Notes: generated by a model from the letters alone, not told the origin. A stretch of DNA of 30,822 nt from Veillonellaceae bacterium (GCA_900765165.1 CAAFQR010000008.1:1-30822), one strand, 5' to 3'; shown: positions 1 through 8,288, numbered from the stretch's first letter. A program made the numbers and translations.

Positions 1-576
1 AACATCGCTTTACAGCCGGTTGTAAACGGTATCATGATGGGTTGCTCCGTAGTTGGTATTCTTATGATTCCGAAATTGGTTGCACGCTTTGGTAAAAAAC
101 AGACTGCTATTGGTGGTTTGATCATCGGTTGTGTAGCTAACGTATTGAACTTCTTTATTCCTACTAACATTTACACCTTCATCGTATTAGTAACCGTAGG
201 TTATGTAGCTTTGGCTATCCCGAATGGTATTACCTGGGCGCTCGTATCCGACGTAATCGACTACAGCGAATGGCACAATGGTATTCGTAAAGAAGGTACG
301 ACCTATGCAGCATTCAACTTCTCCCGTAAGATTGCACAGGCAATTGCTGCTATCGTAAGTGCTGGTATCTTGATGTTGACCGGTTATGTAGCAAACGCTG
401 TACAGAGCGAATTGACCTTGACTGGTATTAAAGCCGCTATGACCCTCTATCCGGGCGTTGCTCTTGGCTTAGCTGCTTTGATTCTCTGGAAACTTTATGA
501 CTTGTCTGACGACCGTTACAAACAGATCGTTGCTGACTTGGCTAAAGGTAAATGGGAAAAAGGTAACATCGAATAA
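1..576 (+). CDS. GPH-family sugar:cation symporter, C-terminal part (5' end outside window)
   Basis: The reading frame is open from the first base, so the gene starts upstream and only about 191 C-terminal residues are present. The segment is strongly hydrophobic, with four to five membrane helices. It carries a DVIDYSEWHNGIRKEG stretch followed by an aromatic-rich helix, the pattern of the loop between the C-terminal helices of glycoside-pentoside-hexuronide:cation symporters (MelB-like, MFS_2). Such proteins import a glycoside or uronide with Na+ or H+ at the cytoplasmic membrane. The short Lys-rich C-terminus (KGKWEKGNIE) is typical. The substrate cannot be read from this fragment. A hairpin follows the stop. 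The family call is fairly secure; the exact transporter is not. Confidence 0.8.
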   Translation, partial: NIALQPVVNGIMMGCSVVGILMIPKLVARFGKKQTAIGGLIIGCVANVLNFFIPTNIYTFIVLVTVGYVALAIPNGITWALVSDVIDYSEWHNGIRKEGTTYAAFNFSRKIAQAIAAIVSAGILMLTGYVANAVQSELTLTGIKAAMTLYPGVALGLAALILWKLYDLSDDRYKQIVADLAKGKWEKGNIE

Positions 577-618
577 TTTTCCTGTAAAATTACTTATCAC
601 AACTTAGGTATACTCAAC

Positions 619-652
619 AAGACGGCTGGCACGGGAAACCGCCAGCCGTCTT
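619..652 (+). terminator. Hairpin terminator after the symporter
   Basis: A perfect 12-bp stem (AAGACGGCTGGC and its complement) encloses a 10-nt loop. The downstream T-run is weak (TTACTTAATG), and the next ribosome binding site follows within 10 bases. It may therefore be a leaky terminator or an mRNA-processing hairpin before the HIT gene. Confidence 0.6.
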
Positions 653-671
653 ACTTAATGGAGGAATTAGC

Positions 672-1094
672 ATGAAGGATCAAAATTGTGGATATTGCGT
701 ACATGGCGAACCGTTAAGCGCCTTCGGTATTTTTGTGTGTGATTTGCCGCACAGCCAGTTAATTCTGTTCAAGGAACAGAGCCATAAAGGCCGCTGCATC
801 GTCGCTGCGAAGAATCACATTGACACCATTACAGATTTAACGGACGAAGAACGTAACGGCTTCTTTGCTGACGTTAACAAGGTAGTGGCTGCGTTGACGA
901 AGCTGTACCATCCGGACCGCGTAAACTTCGGTGCCTATGCGGATACGTTCCATCACTTCCACGTGCATTTAGTGCCGAAATACAAGGATGGCTTTGAATG
1001 GAATGGCGTATTCCAGATGAACCCGCAGAAAACCTTCTTAACCGATGCGGAATACGATGCATTGGTAGCGGAATTGAAAGCCGCTGTGAAATAA
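672..1094 (+). CDS. HIT-family nucleotide-binding protein
   Basis: This 140-residue protein has the histidine-triad signature HFHVHLVP at residues 95-102, where His95, His97 and His99 form the catalytic triad of HIT nucleotidyl hydrolases and transferases. An N-terminal CGYC pair at residues 6-9 resembles half of the zinc site seen in many bacterial HIT proteins. Length is normal for a single-domain HIT protein. Members usually hydrolyse nucleoside phosphoramidates or dinucleoside polyphosphates in the cytosol; the substrate here is unknown. The ATG is set by a GGAGGAATT ribosome binding site 6-7 bases upstream. It probably forms its own unit between two hairpins. Confidence 0.88.
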   Translation: MKDQNCGYCVHGEPLSAFGIFVCDLPHSQLILFKEQSHKGRCIVAAKNHIDTITDLTDEERNGFFADVNKVVAALTKLYHPDRVNFGAYADTFHHFHVHLVPKYKDGFEWNGVFQMNPQKTFLTDAEYDALVAELKAAVK

Positions 1095-1100
1095 ACAACC
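1084..1100 (-). repeat. Copy of the dispersed GTTTATTTCA motif
   Basis: On the minus strand it reads GGTTGTTTATTTCACAG. It overlaps the stop codon of the HIT gene. See the finding on the dispersed motif. Confidence 0.5.
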
Positions 1101-1122
1101 CCAACCTCCCGTGGTTGCGATT

Positions 1123-1166
1123 AAGGGCTCAGTACCTTACGCTTTGGCGTAGGGCGCTGAGCCCTT
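1123..1166 (+). terminator. Two-tier hairpin downstream of the HIT gene
   Basis: The outer stem is AAGGGCTCAG with its complement. An inner stem (CCTTACGC with GCGTAGGG, one G-U pair) is stacked inside it. TTTT overlaps the 3' arm, so this could terminate the HIT transcript. Confidence 0.6.
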
Positions 1167-1216
1167 TTGGCGCGCTTATAAACGCTTTAGCGCCATTGGC
1201 TGAATCGATGCTAAAA

Positions 1217-1241
1217 GGCCATGGCATCGCGCGCCATGGCC
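1217..1241. repeat. Perfect 9-bp inverted repeat
   Basis: GGCCATGGC and GCCATGGCC are separated by 7 bases. It lies in the middle of three successive hairpins between the convergent HIT and hutD genes, without an obvious T-run on the plus strand. Confidence 0.5.
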
Positions 1242-1262
1242 CTAAAATCGCGTAAATAAAAA

Positions 1263-1288
1263 CACCGAGCGTGGAGGCTCGGTGCTTT
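1263..1288. terminator. Intrinsic terminator between convergent genes
   Basis: An 8-bp stem CACCGAGC/GCTCGGTG with a 6-nt loop is followed by CTTTTA on the plus strand. On the minus strand it is preceded and followed by A/T-rich sequence, so it may serve both the HIT gene and hutD. Confidence 0.7.
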
Positions 1289-1370
1289 TATGTGTGAAGA
1301 AGATGGAGTAAGTAGAGAGTGTATGTCTCTGTGTATATAACTAATCAGCTTGGAGTGTGGGAAAAGCCGA

Positions 1371-1949
1371 CTAATTATCAATAGGAGTGACAGTTACATA
1401 GATGACCTTAACAGCAGGTTCCTCAAGGAATAAAGGAACAGTTGCAGTAAAATCGGGCATGTAATATACCGTGTCCGGTTTTAATCGGATGGAGTCGAGT
1501 CGGGCGGTGGCAGCCGCTTCGGTCGACATGGCAGGAACATAGATGAATCTATGCACGCCCCGGTTGAGTTGCGAAGAAGTAGAAAGAACTGCATACGTAG
1601 CCTTCATTCCCTTTCGGAACATAACATTAAAGTCTGTGGCACGACCTATCGAATGTGTGTGGTAAGCACCATCGAAAAAGGCGGCCTCCAGAGGCTTCAA
1701 ATCATAAGTATCTGCTGTTTCCTGAAAGGATAGGTGCAAATGATCTGTCAGCGGAGTAATAATCCTGTCATAGTCAGGAAGCATGGTAAACTCGGATTCC
1801 TCGACATCAACTGTAGCTGAACTTATCCGGATTTGGAAGTTTCGTTCCTTGTACGAACTTTCAGGGGGATAAATAAAGAATTCAGTTGTTGTGCCGCCGG
1901 ACCACGTTGAGGAGGTGGCGTCGGTGCGTGAGATTTCCGTAATTTCCAT
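1371..1949 (-). CDS. hutD: HutD/Ves family protein
   Basis: The 192-residue product matches the HutD/Ves cupin-like layout. It has an N-terminal W-SGGTTTEFFIYPP segment, then NFQIRISSATV, then a MLPDYDRIITPL strand and a central DFNVMFRKG motif. HutD is a small cytosolic protein commonly encoded with histidine-utilisation genes; its role is thought to be in limiting or adjusting Hut flux and is not an enzymatic step. The start follows GGAGG six bases upstream. The gene diverges from ftcD, sharing a 262-bp control region. Homology rests on motif order; the neighbourhood makes the call considerably stronger. Confidence 0.82.
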   Translation of the reverse strand: MEITEISRTDATSSTWSGGTTTEFFIYPPESSYKERNFQIRISSATVDVEESEFTMLPDYDRIITPLTDHLHLSFQETADTYDLKPLEAAFFDGAYHTHSIGRATDFNVMFRKGMKATYAVLSTSSQLNRGVHRFIYVPAMSTEAAATARLDSIRLKPDTVYYMPDFTATVPLFLEEPAVKVIYVTVTPIDN

Positions 1950-1996
1950 TATTGCCTCCGTACTACGACATTCATTTCGATCTCGCTGTGTATACT

Positions 1997-2025
1997 ATAA
2001 TCTTCCATCGTCTGAAAACAGTCAA
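1997..2025 (-). promoter_or_regulatory. Probable hutD promoter
   Basis: On the minus strand TTGACT is followed after 17 bases by GATTAT, about 50 bases before the hutD start codon. Confidence 0.5.
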
Positions 2026-2054
2026 ATACCTAAATTAGAATTCAAAAATGCTTT

Positions 2055-2064
2055 GACGTTTTTC
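2055..2064 (+). promoter_or_regulatory. GACGTTTTTC motif upstream of ftcD
   Basis: This 10-mer is identical to one upstream of hutU at 8099-8108; shorter matches occur upstream of the regulator and the permease. It sits in the hutD-ftcD divergent region and is a candidate operator for the cluster's regulator. The assignment is inference. Confidence 0.4.
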
Positions 2065-2083
2065 GGTTGATTGTTGATGTATA

Positions 2084-2173
2084 TTGGACGTAGCAAAAAA
2101 GATGCGGTATTATACCAATAGGTGGTATGAGATGTAAGACCAAGGAATTAAACCCTTTATAATGGACCTTGGT
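2084..2173 (+). promoter_or_regulatory. ftcD promoter/leader region with dyads
   Basis: Two promoter readings are possible: TTGGAC, 18 bases, TATTAT ending at 2113, or a TATAAT at 2158-2163. The first -10 lies in a perfect odd palindrome, GGTATTATACC, at 2107-2116. The second lies between the arms of a 7-bp inverted repeat, ACCAAGG at 2139-2145 and CCTTGGT at 2167-2173, which could be an operator or a leader hairpin. Confidence 0.45.
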
Positions 2174-2211
2174 TAACTACATCGGTATTTTTATGAACGG
2201 AGGAACTCGGC

Positions 2212-3105
2212 ATGGCAAAGTTAGTTGAATTTGTACCGAATTTCAGTGAAGGACGAGACAAAGAAAAAGTAGAAAAGATTGTTGACGCAGCACGTAAGAT
2301 CAAAGATCTTAAAATCCTTGATTACTCCAGTGATGAAGACCACAATCGTTCTGTAGTTACCATTATAGGTTCTCCGGAAGCCGTTACGCAGGCAGCCATC
2401 GACATGGCAAAGGTAGCAATTTCCGTAATCGATATGCGCACCCACGAAGGGGCTCATCCGCGCTTTGGCGCCGTTGACGTTGTGCCTTTCACGCCTGTAT
2501 CGGATGTTACCATGGAAGAATGCGTAGCCATTGCCAATACTGTTGGTAAAGCATATGGCGAAATGGGTATTCCTGTATACTTATATGAAGATGCATGCAC
2601 CAAGGAAGACCGTCGTAACCTCGCATCTGTCCGCAAAGGTCAGTACGAAGGCTTCTTTGAAAAAATTAAAGACCCGAACTGGGTACCGGATTATGGCCCG
2701 GCTGAAATGAACGAAGTCAGCGGTTGCTCCGCTGTAGGCGCTCGTGCCGCTCTCGTAGCGTTCAACGTAAACCTTGATACAGATCGCTTCGAAGTAGCCG
2801 ATGCAATCGCTAAGAAAATCCGTCACATTGGCGGCGGCTTGCGCTTTGTAAAAGCTATGGGCGTTAAATTGGAAGAACGCAATCAGGTTCAGGTATCCAT
2901 GAACTTGGTTAACTACGAAAAATCCGCAGTTTACCAGGCTTTTGAAATGATTAAAATGGAAGCACGCCGTTATGGTGTTAATATCGTAGGCAGTGAAGTT
3001 ATCGGCACGGTACCGATGCGTTCCTTGCTCATGGCTGCTGAATATTACTTGCAGATTGAAAACTTTGACATGAACCAGATTCTGGAAAAACGCTTATTGG
3101 ACTAA
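2212..3105 (+). CDS. ftcD: Glutamate formimidoyltransferase
   Basis: The enzyme moves the formimino group of N-formimino-L-glutamate, the product of HutUHI plus HutI, to tetrahydrofolate and so yields glutamate. The 297-residue protein corresponds to the FTCD N-terminal and central domains: VPNFSEGRD near the start, then DHNRSVVT, then MRTHEGAHPRFGAVDVVPF around residues 75-95 with the catalytic His in the RFGAVD region, and a C-terminal GSEVIGTVP. In many animals this is fused to cyclodeaminase; here the cyclodeaminase is separate (fchA). GGAGGA lies 7 bases before the ATG. It is the first gene of a likely ftcD-fhs-fchA operon. Confidence 0.95.
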   Translation: MAKLVEFVPNFSEGRDKEKVEKIVDAARKIKDLKILDYSSDEDHNRSVVTIIGSPEAVTQAAIDMAKVAISVIDMRTHEGAHPRFGAVDVVPFTPVSDVTMEECVAIANTVGKAYGEMGIPVYLYEDACTKEDRRNLASVRKGQYEGFFEKIKDPNWVPDYGPAEMNEVSGCSAVGARAALVAFNVNLDTDRFEVADAIAKKIRHIGGGLRFVKAMGVKLEERNQVQVSMNLVNYEKSAVYQAFEMIKMEARRYGVNIVGSEVIGTVPMRSLLMAAEYYLQIENFDMNQILEKRLLD

Positions 3106-3186
3106 GAGATACTTGCCAGTATCGATTAATTAGTGTAAATTTATAATATGCTTTTAATTATTAGTCGGTAGACGGGAGGTACACTG

Positions 3187-4857
3187 ATGCTCAGTGACAT
3201 TGAAATTGCTCAACAGAATGTAATGGAACCTATTACGGCCATTGCCGAAAAATGTGGCATTTTGCCGGAAGAATTGGAACAATACGGCCATTACAAGGCG
3301 AAGATTTCTCTGGATGCGCTCAAACGCTTGAAAGATAAACCGAACGGCAAGCTAGTATTGGTAACGGCGATTACGCCGACACCGGCTGGTGAAGGTAAAT
3401 CTACAACGTCAATCGGGCTCGGCCAAGCGTTGAATAAAATTGGTAAGAAGACGATTATTGCTTTGCGCGAACCGTCTTTGGGACCTGTATTCGGTATTAA
3501 AGGTGGTGCTGCCGGCGGTGGTTACTCCCAGGTAGTACCGATGGACGACATTAACTTACATTTTACCGGTGATATGCATGCCATTACCGCTGCTAACAAT
3601 TTGTTGTCTGCTATGATTGACAACCACATTCATCAGGGCAATGAATTAGGCATTGATGTGCGTCAGATTTCGTGGACGCGCGTAATGGATATGAATGACC
3701 GCGCTTTGCGTAATACTGTAGTTGCTATGGGTGGTAAAGTATGTGGCTTCCCTCGTGAAGATCATTTCATGATCACGGTAGCATCAGAAATTATGGCCGC
3801 TTTGTGCTTGGCAAATTCCTTGGAAGATTTGAAAGCACGCTTCGGTCGTATCGTAATTGGCTGTAACTTCGCCGGTGAACCGATTTTCGTACACCAGTTA
3901 GGTTGTGAAGGTGCCATGGCGCTTCTCATGAAAGATGCTATTAAACCGAACTTAGTACAGACCTTGGAGCACACCCCGGCCTTGGTACACGGTGGTCCGT
4001 TTGCCAACATCGCTCACGGCTGTAACTCCATTTTGGCAACGAAATTGGCTCTTAAATTAGGCGATATCGTCGTAACGGAAGCCGGCTTCGGTGCTGACCT
4101 TGGCGCTGAAAAATTCTTGGATATTAAATGCCACTATGGCGATATCTATCCGGATGCCGTTGTTATCGTAGCGACTATCCGCGCTCTTAAAATGCACGGC
4201 GGCGTAAAGAAAGCTGATCTTAACACGGAAAACGTAGAAGCTGTTGGCTCCGGTTTCGTTAACTTGGCTAAGATGGTTGAAAATATCCGTGGCTATGGCT
4301 TACCGGTATTAGTAGCTATTAACCGCTTCTCGTCCGATACGCCGGCTGAAATCGACGAATTGCTCAAGAAATGCGACAGCTATGGCGTTGACGTAACCCT
4401 CAATGAATGCTGGGAAAAAGGCGGCGACGGCGGTATCGACATGGCTAAGCAGATTGCAGCTATGGTAGAAGGTACTGACATTAAACCGGTTATGATGTAT
4501 GACGTTAACGACACCATTCCGAACAAGGTTAATGCAGTAGTAACGAAAATCTATGGCGGCGACGGCGTAGAATTCACCGCTAAAGCTAAAAAACAGATTG
4601 AACAGCTGGAAAGCTGGGGCCTCGATAAATTACCGGTATGTATGGCTAAGACCCAGTACTCCTTGTCCGATAATCCGGCTCTCTTAGGCGCGCCTAAGGG
4701 CTTCACCATTACGGTTCAGGACGTACGTATTGCTAACGGTGCCGGCTTCATCGTATGCCGTACCGGCGACATTATGGTAATGCCTGGCTTGCCGAAGCGC
4801 CCGGCAGCGCTCAATATGGACATCGATCCGGACGGCAAGATTACCGGCTTGTTCTAA
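3187..4857 (+). CDS. fhs: Formate--tetrahydrofolate ligase
   Basis: This 556-residue enzyme has the family P-loop TPTPAGEGKST at residues 63-73 and the expected downstream blocks, including GIKGGAAGGGYSQV and LGCEGAMALL. It interconverts formate, ATP and THF with 10-formyl-THF. Sandwiched between ftcD and fchA it most likely runs in reverse during histidine fermentation, making ATP and formate from the C1 unit; this would also need methenyl-THF cyclohydrolase (FolD), which is not in the window. The ATG follows GGGAGGT by 6 bases. Full length for the family, no oddities seen. Confidence 0.97.
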   Translation: MLSDIEIAQQNVMEPITAIAEKCGILPEELEQYGHYKAKISLDALKRLKDKPNGKLVLVTAITPTPAGEGKSTTSIGLGQALNKIGKKTIIALREPSLGPVFGIKGGAAGGGYSQVVPMDDINLHFTGDMHAITAANNLLSAMIDNHIHQGNELGIDVRQISWTRVMDMNDRALRNTVVAMGGKVCGFPREDHFMITVASEIMAALCLANSLEDLKARFGRIVIGCNFAGEPIFVHQLGCEGAMALLMKDAIKPNLVQTLEHTPALVHGGPFANIAHGCNSILATKLALKLGDIVVTEAGFGADLGAEKFLDIKCHYGDIYPDAVVIVATIRALKMHGGVKKADLNTENVEAVGSGFVNLAKMVENIRGYGLPVLVAINRFSSDTPAEIDELLKKCDSYGVDVTLNECWEKGGDGGIDMAKQIAAMVEGTDIKPVMMYDVNDTIPNKVNAVVTKIYGGDGVEFTAKAKKQIEQLESWGLDKLPVCMAKTQYSLSDNPALLGAPKGFTITVQDVRIANGAGFIVCRTGDIMVMPGLPKRPAALNMDIDPDGKITGLF

Positions 4858-4899
4858 TCAGCGTTTGCTTAACTGCTGGTTTATTGTAACTAACTTAAT

Positions 4900-4923
4900 G
4901 CCTAGCCGCCTTGTCGGCTAGGC
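4900..4923 (+). terminator. Intercistronic hairpin fhs/fchA
   Basis: A 9-bp perfect stem GCCTAGCCG/CGGCTAGGC has a 6-nt loop. It lacks a T-run, so partial termination or mRNA processing is more likely than full termination. Confidence 0.5.
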
Positions 4924-4965
4924 AATCTTATAGCGCAACGCGTATATGCAGAAAGGATTATGTGA

Positions 4966-5586
4966 ATGGAACTCAAACAATTAACCCTGGAAGCTTTTAT
5001 CAATGAAACTGGTTCTTCTTCGCCGGCGCCGGGTGGCGGCAGTATTGCAGCCCTCAATGCAGCATCCGGTGCAGCACTTATCGAAATGGTAGCCGCTTTG
5101 ACCATTGGCAAAGAAAAATATGCTGCCGTAGAAGCTGAAATGAAAACCGTCTTAGACACGGCTCATGAGTTGAAAGCTCGCTTCTTGTCCTTAATCGACA
5201 AAGACAGCAATGCTTTCAATAAGATTATGGCCGCTTTCAAATTGCCGAAGGGCACTGATGAAGAAAAAGCCGCTCGCTCCGCAGCGATTCAAAGCGCTAC
5301 GAAGGAAGCAGCCTTAGTTCCCTTTGAAATTGGTGAAACTGCCTTTGAACTCTTCGCGTTAGCCGAAGCTGTTATTAAAAAAGGCAACAGCAACGCTGTA
5401 ACTGACGGTGCCGTAGCCGCTATGAACGCGCGCATTGCCGTTAAAGGTGCCTTCCTTAACGTTAAGATTAACTTAGGTAGCATCAAAGATCAGAACTTCG
5501 TAACGAACTTGCAGACAAAAATGGCTGCTATTGAAGCTACGTTGGACGAAAAAGAAAAGACCTTGCTTGAAGCTACTGGCTTATAA
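4966..5586 (+). CDS. fchA: Formimidoyltetrahydrofolate cyclodeaminase
   Basis: This 206-residue protein is a single FTCD_C domain. It has the N-terminal SSPAPGGGSIAALNAASGAAL block (binding turn), an Asp-rich helix DKDSNAFNKIMAAF, and the SNAVTDGAVAAMNARIAVKGAFLNVKINL stretch typical of the family. It converts 5-formimino-THF to 5,10-methenyl-THF and ammonia. It complements the preceding ftcD and fhs genes and closes the C1 branch of histidine breakdown. AAAGGA lies 8 bases before the ATG. A good terminator follows. Confidence 0.93.
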   Translation: MELKQLTLEAFINETGSSSPAPGGGSIAALNAASGAALIEMVAALTIGKEKYAAVEAEMKTVLDTAHELKARFLSLIDKDSNAFNKIMAAFKLPKGTDEEKAARSAAIQSATKEAALVPFEIGETAFELFALAEAVIKKGNSNAVTDGAVAAMNARIAVKGAFLNVKINLGSIKDQNFVTNLQTKMAAIEATLDEKEKTLLEATGL

Positions 5587-5658
5587 GAGTCGTTAGCGAA
5601 AAGGACCACTGGTTTTCAAGACCAGCTCCCTTGAAATAGGCTATGAATATGGTTACTG

Positions 5659-5690
5659 AGGGCCTCCGAGAGATTGGAGGTCCTTTTTTA
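5659..5690 (+). terminator. Terminator of the ftcD-fhs-fchA operon
   Basis: Stem AGGGCCTCC/GGAGGTCCT (one G-U pair), 8-nt loop, followed by a T-tract. Confidence 0.85.
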
Positions 5691-6069
5691 TTGTCTGGAC
5701 TGGCCCGCGCGTTAGTTTCTCGCTATGTAGCGATAGCTACTTGGTACGCTCTATAGTAGTTAGGCTATACTATAAATCTATATGTATTCCTAAAATGCAT
5801 TGCTGATGGCGTTTGGTCATAAAAATAGAGGATAATTATATGTTATTAGAGATTTTGATTGAGTTCTATCTTGTGAAGTTATAGGGGATATACACTCATA
5901 AGATACCTTAAAATGTGATATTTGTTAGTTTTTATTGCTATATTGAAATTTTGCGATTTGGGTTGCAAATCGAAAATTTTGGTGCTATGATTAATTTGCA
6001 ATTGAGATTATTCGATATACTATTTAGATACTAGAAACTGACAGAGAGAAACTTTTGAGGTGATTAGTT
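5691..6069 (+). promoter_or_regulatory. Non-coding region with strong dyad upstream of the pyruvate oxidase gene
   Basis: No gene is visible. The main feature is an interrupted palindrome at 5946-5980: AAATTTTGCGATTTG, 5 bases, CAAATCGAAAATTTT, 13 of 15 positions matched. A -10 like TATACT lies at 6016-6021 with a poor -35, so the dyad centre would be near -65 of the presumed start, a position typical of activator sites. The gene's ribosome binding site GAGGTGA is at 6057-6063. Confidence 0.55.
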
Positions 6070-7809
6070 ATGAGTAAAGTAAAAGCTGCAGAAGCTATGA
6101 TGGATGTATTCGTAAAATGGGGTATTCGCCGTGTCTATGGTTTGCCTGGCGATTCCATCGATACCACAATCGACGCTTTGCACGTATATGAAAAGAAAAT
6201 AGATTTCGTTCAGGTTCGTCACGAAGAGGTAGCTTCCTTGGCTGCTACCGCCGAAGCTAAATTGACCGGCAACGTTGGTGTTTGCTTGTCCATCGGTGGC
6301 CCTGGTGCGGTTCACTTGTTGAACGGCTTGTATGATGCGAAAATGGACCATGCACCGGTATTGGCCTTGGTAGGTCAGATTAAATCCAACTTATTGAACA
6401 CGCACTTCTTCCAGGAAGTAGACTTACCGGAAATGTTCCGCGACGTAGCGGTTTACAACAAATTGGTACAGTCCGGTGAATCCTTGCCGCGCTTAGCTGA
6501 CGAAGCTATCCGTACCGCTATTAAAGAACAGGGCGTTGCCGTGTTGACCATTCCGGATAACATTGGTGATGAAGTGATTTCCGATGTGTATCGCAATGTC
6601 ATCGGTAAAACGAACTTGTTTAATCCGCCAGCAATTCCGCGCGATAAGATTGCCGAAGCTGTTGCTTTATTAAAAGCCAGCAAGCGTCCAATCGTGTTAG
6701 CCGGCACCGGCGCTCGTGGCTGTGGTGCTGCGTTAACACGTTTCATCGAAGAAAACCACATTCCTATCGTACAGACGGTACCGGCTAAAGGTATCGTAGC
6801 CGATAACCATCCGAACTCTTTGGGTAACGTTGGTAAATTAGGTACGAAACCGGCGTACGAAGCCATGAAGGAAGCCGACTTAATTCTTATGCTCGGCACT
6901 AACTATCCATACAAGGATTACTTGCCGAATCGCGAAAATTGCCGCTGCATTCAGGTCGACATTCGTCCGACCCAGTTTGGTAATCGTTTCCCGGTAGATG
7001 TTGCTATTGAAGGCACCGTTGCTGACTTCCTCGCTGCTATGTCTGAAAAAGGCATCATTCGTAGCCACAACGGTTTTGTTGAATCGTGCCGTCAGCTTAT
7101 GAAGGTTTGGAATTCCTGGATGGAAGAGCTCCGCGTTAACCGTAAGGGCAATGTGATTCATCCGGCCTTCTTGATGGATCAGATTGAAAAGATTGCCAAA
7201 CCGGATGCAATTTACACCATCGATGTTGGTACTATCACTTCGTGGGGCGCTCGTTTCTTGCGCGTACAGCCGACACAGAAATACTTGTTGTCGTCTTGGT
7301 TCGGTACCATGGGTTGCGCATTGCCGTACGCTATTGGTGCTAAATCCGAATTCCCGGGCCGTCAGGTTATTTCCGTAGCCGGTGACGGTGCGTTCGCCAT
7401 GGTTATGCAGGACTTTATGACCGCTGTTAAATACAACTTACCGTTCGTACAGTTTGTGTTGAATAATCAGAAGCTAGCTTTCATCGAATATGAACAGCAG
7501 TCCGCCGGTCAGCGCAACTACGTTATCGACTTGCAGGATGCTGACTACTGCAAGATGGCAGAAGCTATGGGCGGTGTCGCTTATACCGTTCGCACGCCGG
7601 ACGAATTAGAAGCGTTGATGCCGATGTTGGCTGATGTTAAGGCACCGACCTTGGTGAACGTTTACGTTGCCGATGATGCGCCGTTACCGGGCAAAATTGT
7701 CATGGACGAAGCGCAGGGTTATGCAAAATTCTTGCTCAGCACCGTACTCAAAGACGGTAAGATTCCGGAAATGCCGCCTATGAAAGAAGTATTGCGTCAG
7801 TTCTTTTAA
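6070..7809 (+). CDS. spxB: Pyruvate oxidase-like thiamine diphosphate enzyme
   Basis: The 579-residue protein has the three-domain ThDP oxidase/decarboxylase layout. The N-terminal PYR domain has VYGLPGDSID and QVRHEEVAS, with the cofactor-activating Glu at about residue 52. A central FAD-binding-type domain follows (PIVLAGTGARGCGAAL, near residue 210). The C-terminal PP domain has the GDGAFAMVMQDF...NN ThDP/Mg motif at about 438-466. Text blocks such as GVCLSIGGPGAVHLLNGLYDAKMDH resemble SpxB/Pox, which makes acetyl-phosphate, CO2 and H2O2 from pyruvate, more than acetolactate synthase. No membrane-binding tail like that of quinone-linked PoxB is obvious. It stands alone between hut genes. 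The substrate is inferred; related pyruvate decarboxylating enzymes are possible. Confidence 0.8.
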   Translation: MSKVKAAEAMMDVFVKWGIRRVYGLPGDSIDTTIDALHVYEKKIDFVQVRHEEVASLAATAEAKLTGNVGVCLSIGGPGAVHLLNGLYDAKMDHAPVLALVGQIKSNLLNTHFFQEVDLPEMFRDVAVYNKLVQSGESLPRLADEAIRTAIKEQGVAVLTIPDNIGDEVISDVYRNVIGKTNLFNPPAIPRDKIAEAVALLKASKRPIVLAGTGARGCGAALTRFIEENHIPIVQTVPAKGIVADNHPNSLGNVGKLGTKPAYEAMKEADLILMLGTNYPYKDYLPNRENCRCIQVDIRPTQFGNRFPVDVAIEGTVADFLAAMSEKGIIRSHNGFVESCRQLMKVWNSWMEELRVNRKGNVIHPAFLMDQIEKIAKPDAIYTIDVGTITSWGARFLRVQPTQKYLLSSWFGTMGCALPYAIGAKSEFPGRQVISVAGDGAFAMVMQDFMTAVKYNLPFVQFVLNNQKLAFIEYEQQSAGQRNYVIDLQDADYCKMAEAMGGVAYTVRTPDELEALMPMLADVKAPTLVNVYVADDAPLPGKIVMDEAQGYAKFLLSTVLKDGKIPEMPPMKEVLRQFF

Positions 7810-7826
7810 TAGCTAAGCGTACAGAA

Positions 7827-7845
7827 CTTGTAGTGAAGCTACAAG
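7827..7845 (+). repeat. Small hairpin after the pyruvate oxidase gene
   Basis: Perfect 7-bp stem CTTGTAG/CTACAAG with a 5-nt loop, no T-run. Confidence 0.4.
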
Positions 7846-7896
7846 CCTCGCGCTAATAGGTAATCTAAGTAGCATACACGTAACATAACTTTACTG

Positions 7897-7955
7897 AAGG
7901 CCATCTTAGACAATGGAGTTCTCACAGGCTCATTGCTCTGAGGTGGCCTTTTTGC
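7897..7955 (+). terminator. Terminator after the pyruvate oxidase gene
   Basis: A 12-bp stem with two G-U pairs (AAGGCCATCTTA at 7897-7908, TGAGGTGGCCTT at 7939-7950) encloses a second CAATG/CATTG stem and ends in TTTTT. Confidence 0.8.
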
Positions 7956-7957
7956 TT

Positions 7958-8288
7958 TGCGTAGGGGATTTGTGCTGATGAGGTGTTCATTTCAGAGGAG
8001 AGAAACGTAAACAAATTCGCTGATAAGTTCGTGTGAAATGGACATTTTAAACATCGAAAATTGTAATATTAAAATTCAAGAAACGCCAAAAGCAGGTGGA
8101 CGTTTTTCCGATGAATTATAATTACAATAATTGTAGTAGCGATAATCCCGTTTACAGTGTACAATAGACGTATATCGGGATACATTTTATGGGATGGTTT
8201 AGTGAGCCTCTGCGACGGTCGCTTGGTTTGACGACTCGGGGCAGAGCTCGATTTTAACATAGTAAAATTGTAAAAAGGGGTGCAACGT
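7958..8288 (+). promoter_or_regulatory. hutU control region and leader
   Basis: No gene is visible. It contains the GACGTTTTTC word at 8099-8108 shared with ftcD and a perfect dyad TACAATAATTGTA at 8123-8135. A TACAAT -10 lies at 8160-8165 with a weak -35. The leader can form a stem GAGCCTCTGC (8204-8213) with GCAGAGCTC (8241-8249), followed by ATTTT, which could act as an attenuator. The AGGGG binding site is at 8276-8280. Confidence 0.5.
7980..7997 (+). repeat. Copy of the dispersed GTTTATTTCA motif (variant)
   Basis: GAGGTGTTCATTTCAGAG, one core mismatch from the consensus. Confidence 0.4.

Noticed and set aside
5609..5625. Anticodon-arm-like hairpin CTGGT-TTTCAAG-ACCAG with TCA in the anticodon place (tRNA-Sec-like)
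   Set aside because: No acceptor stem, D arm or TTCRA T-loop can be found around it; likely a plain hairpin in the fchA 3' region.
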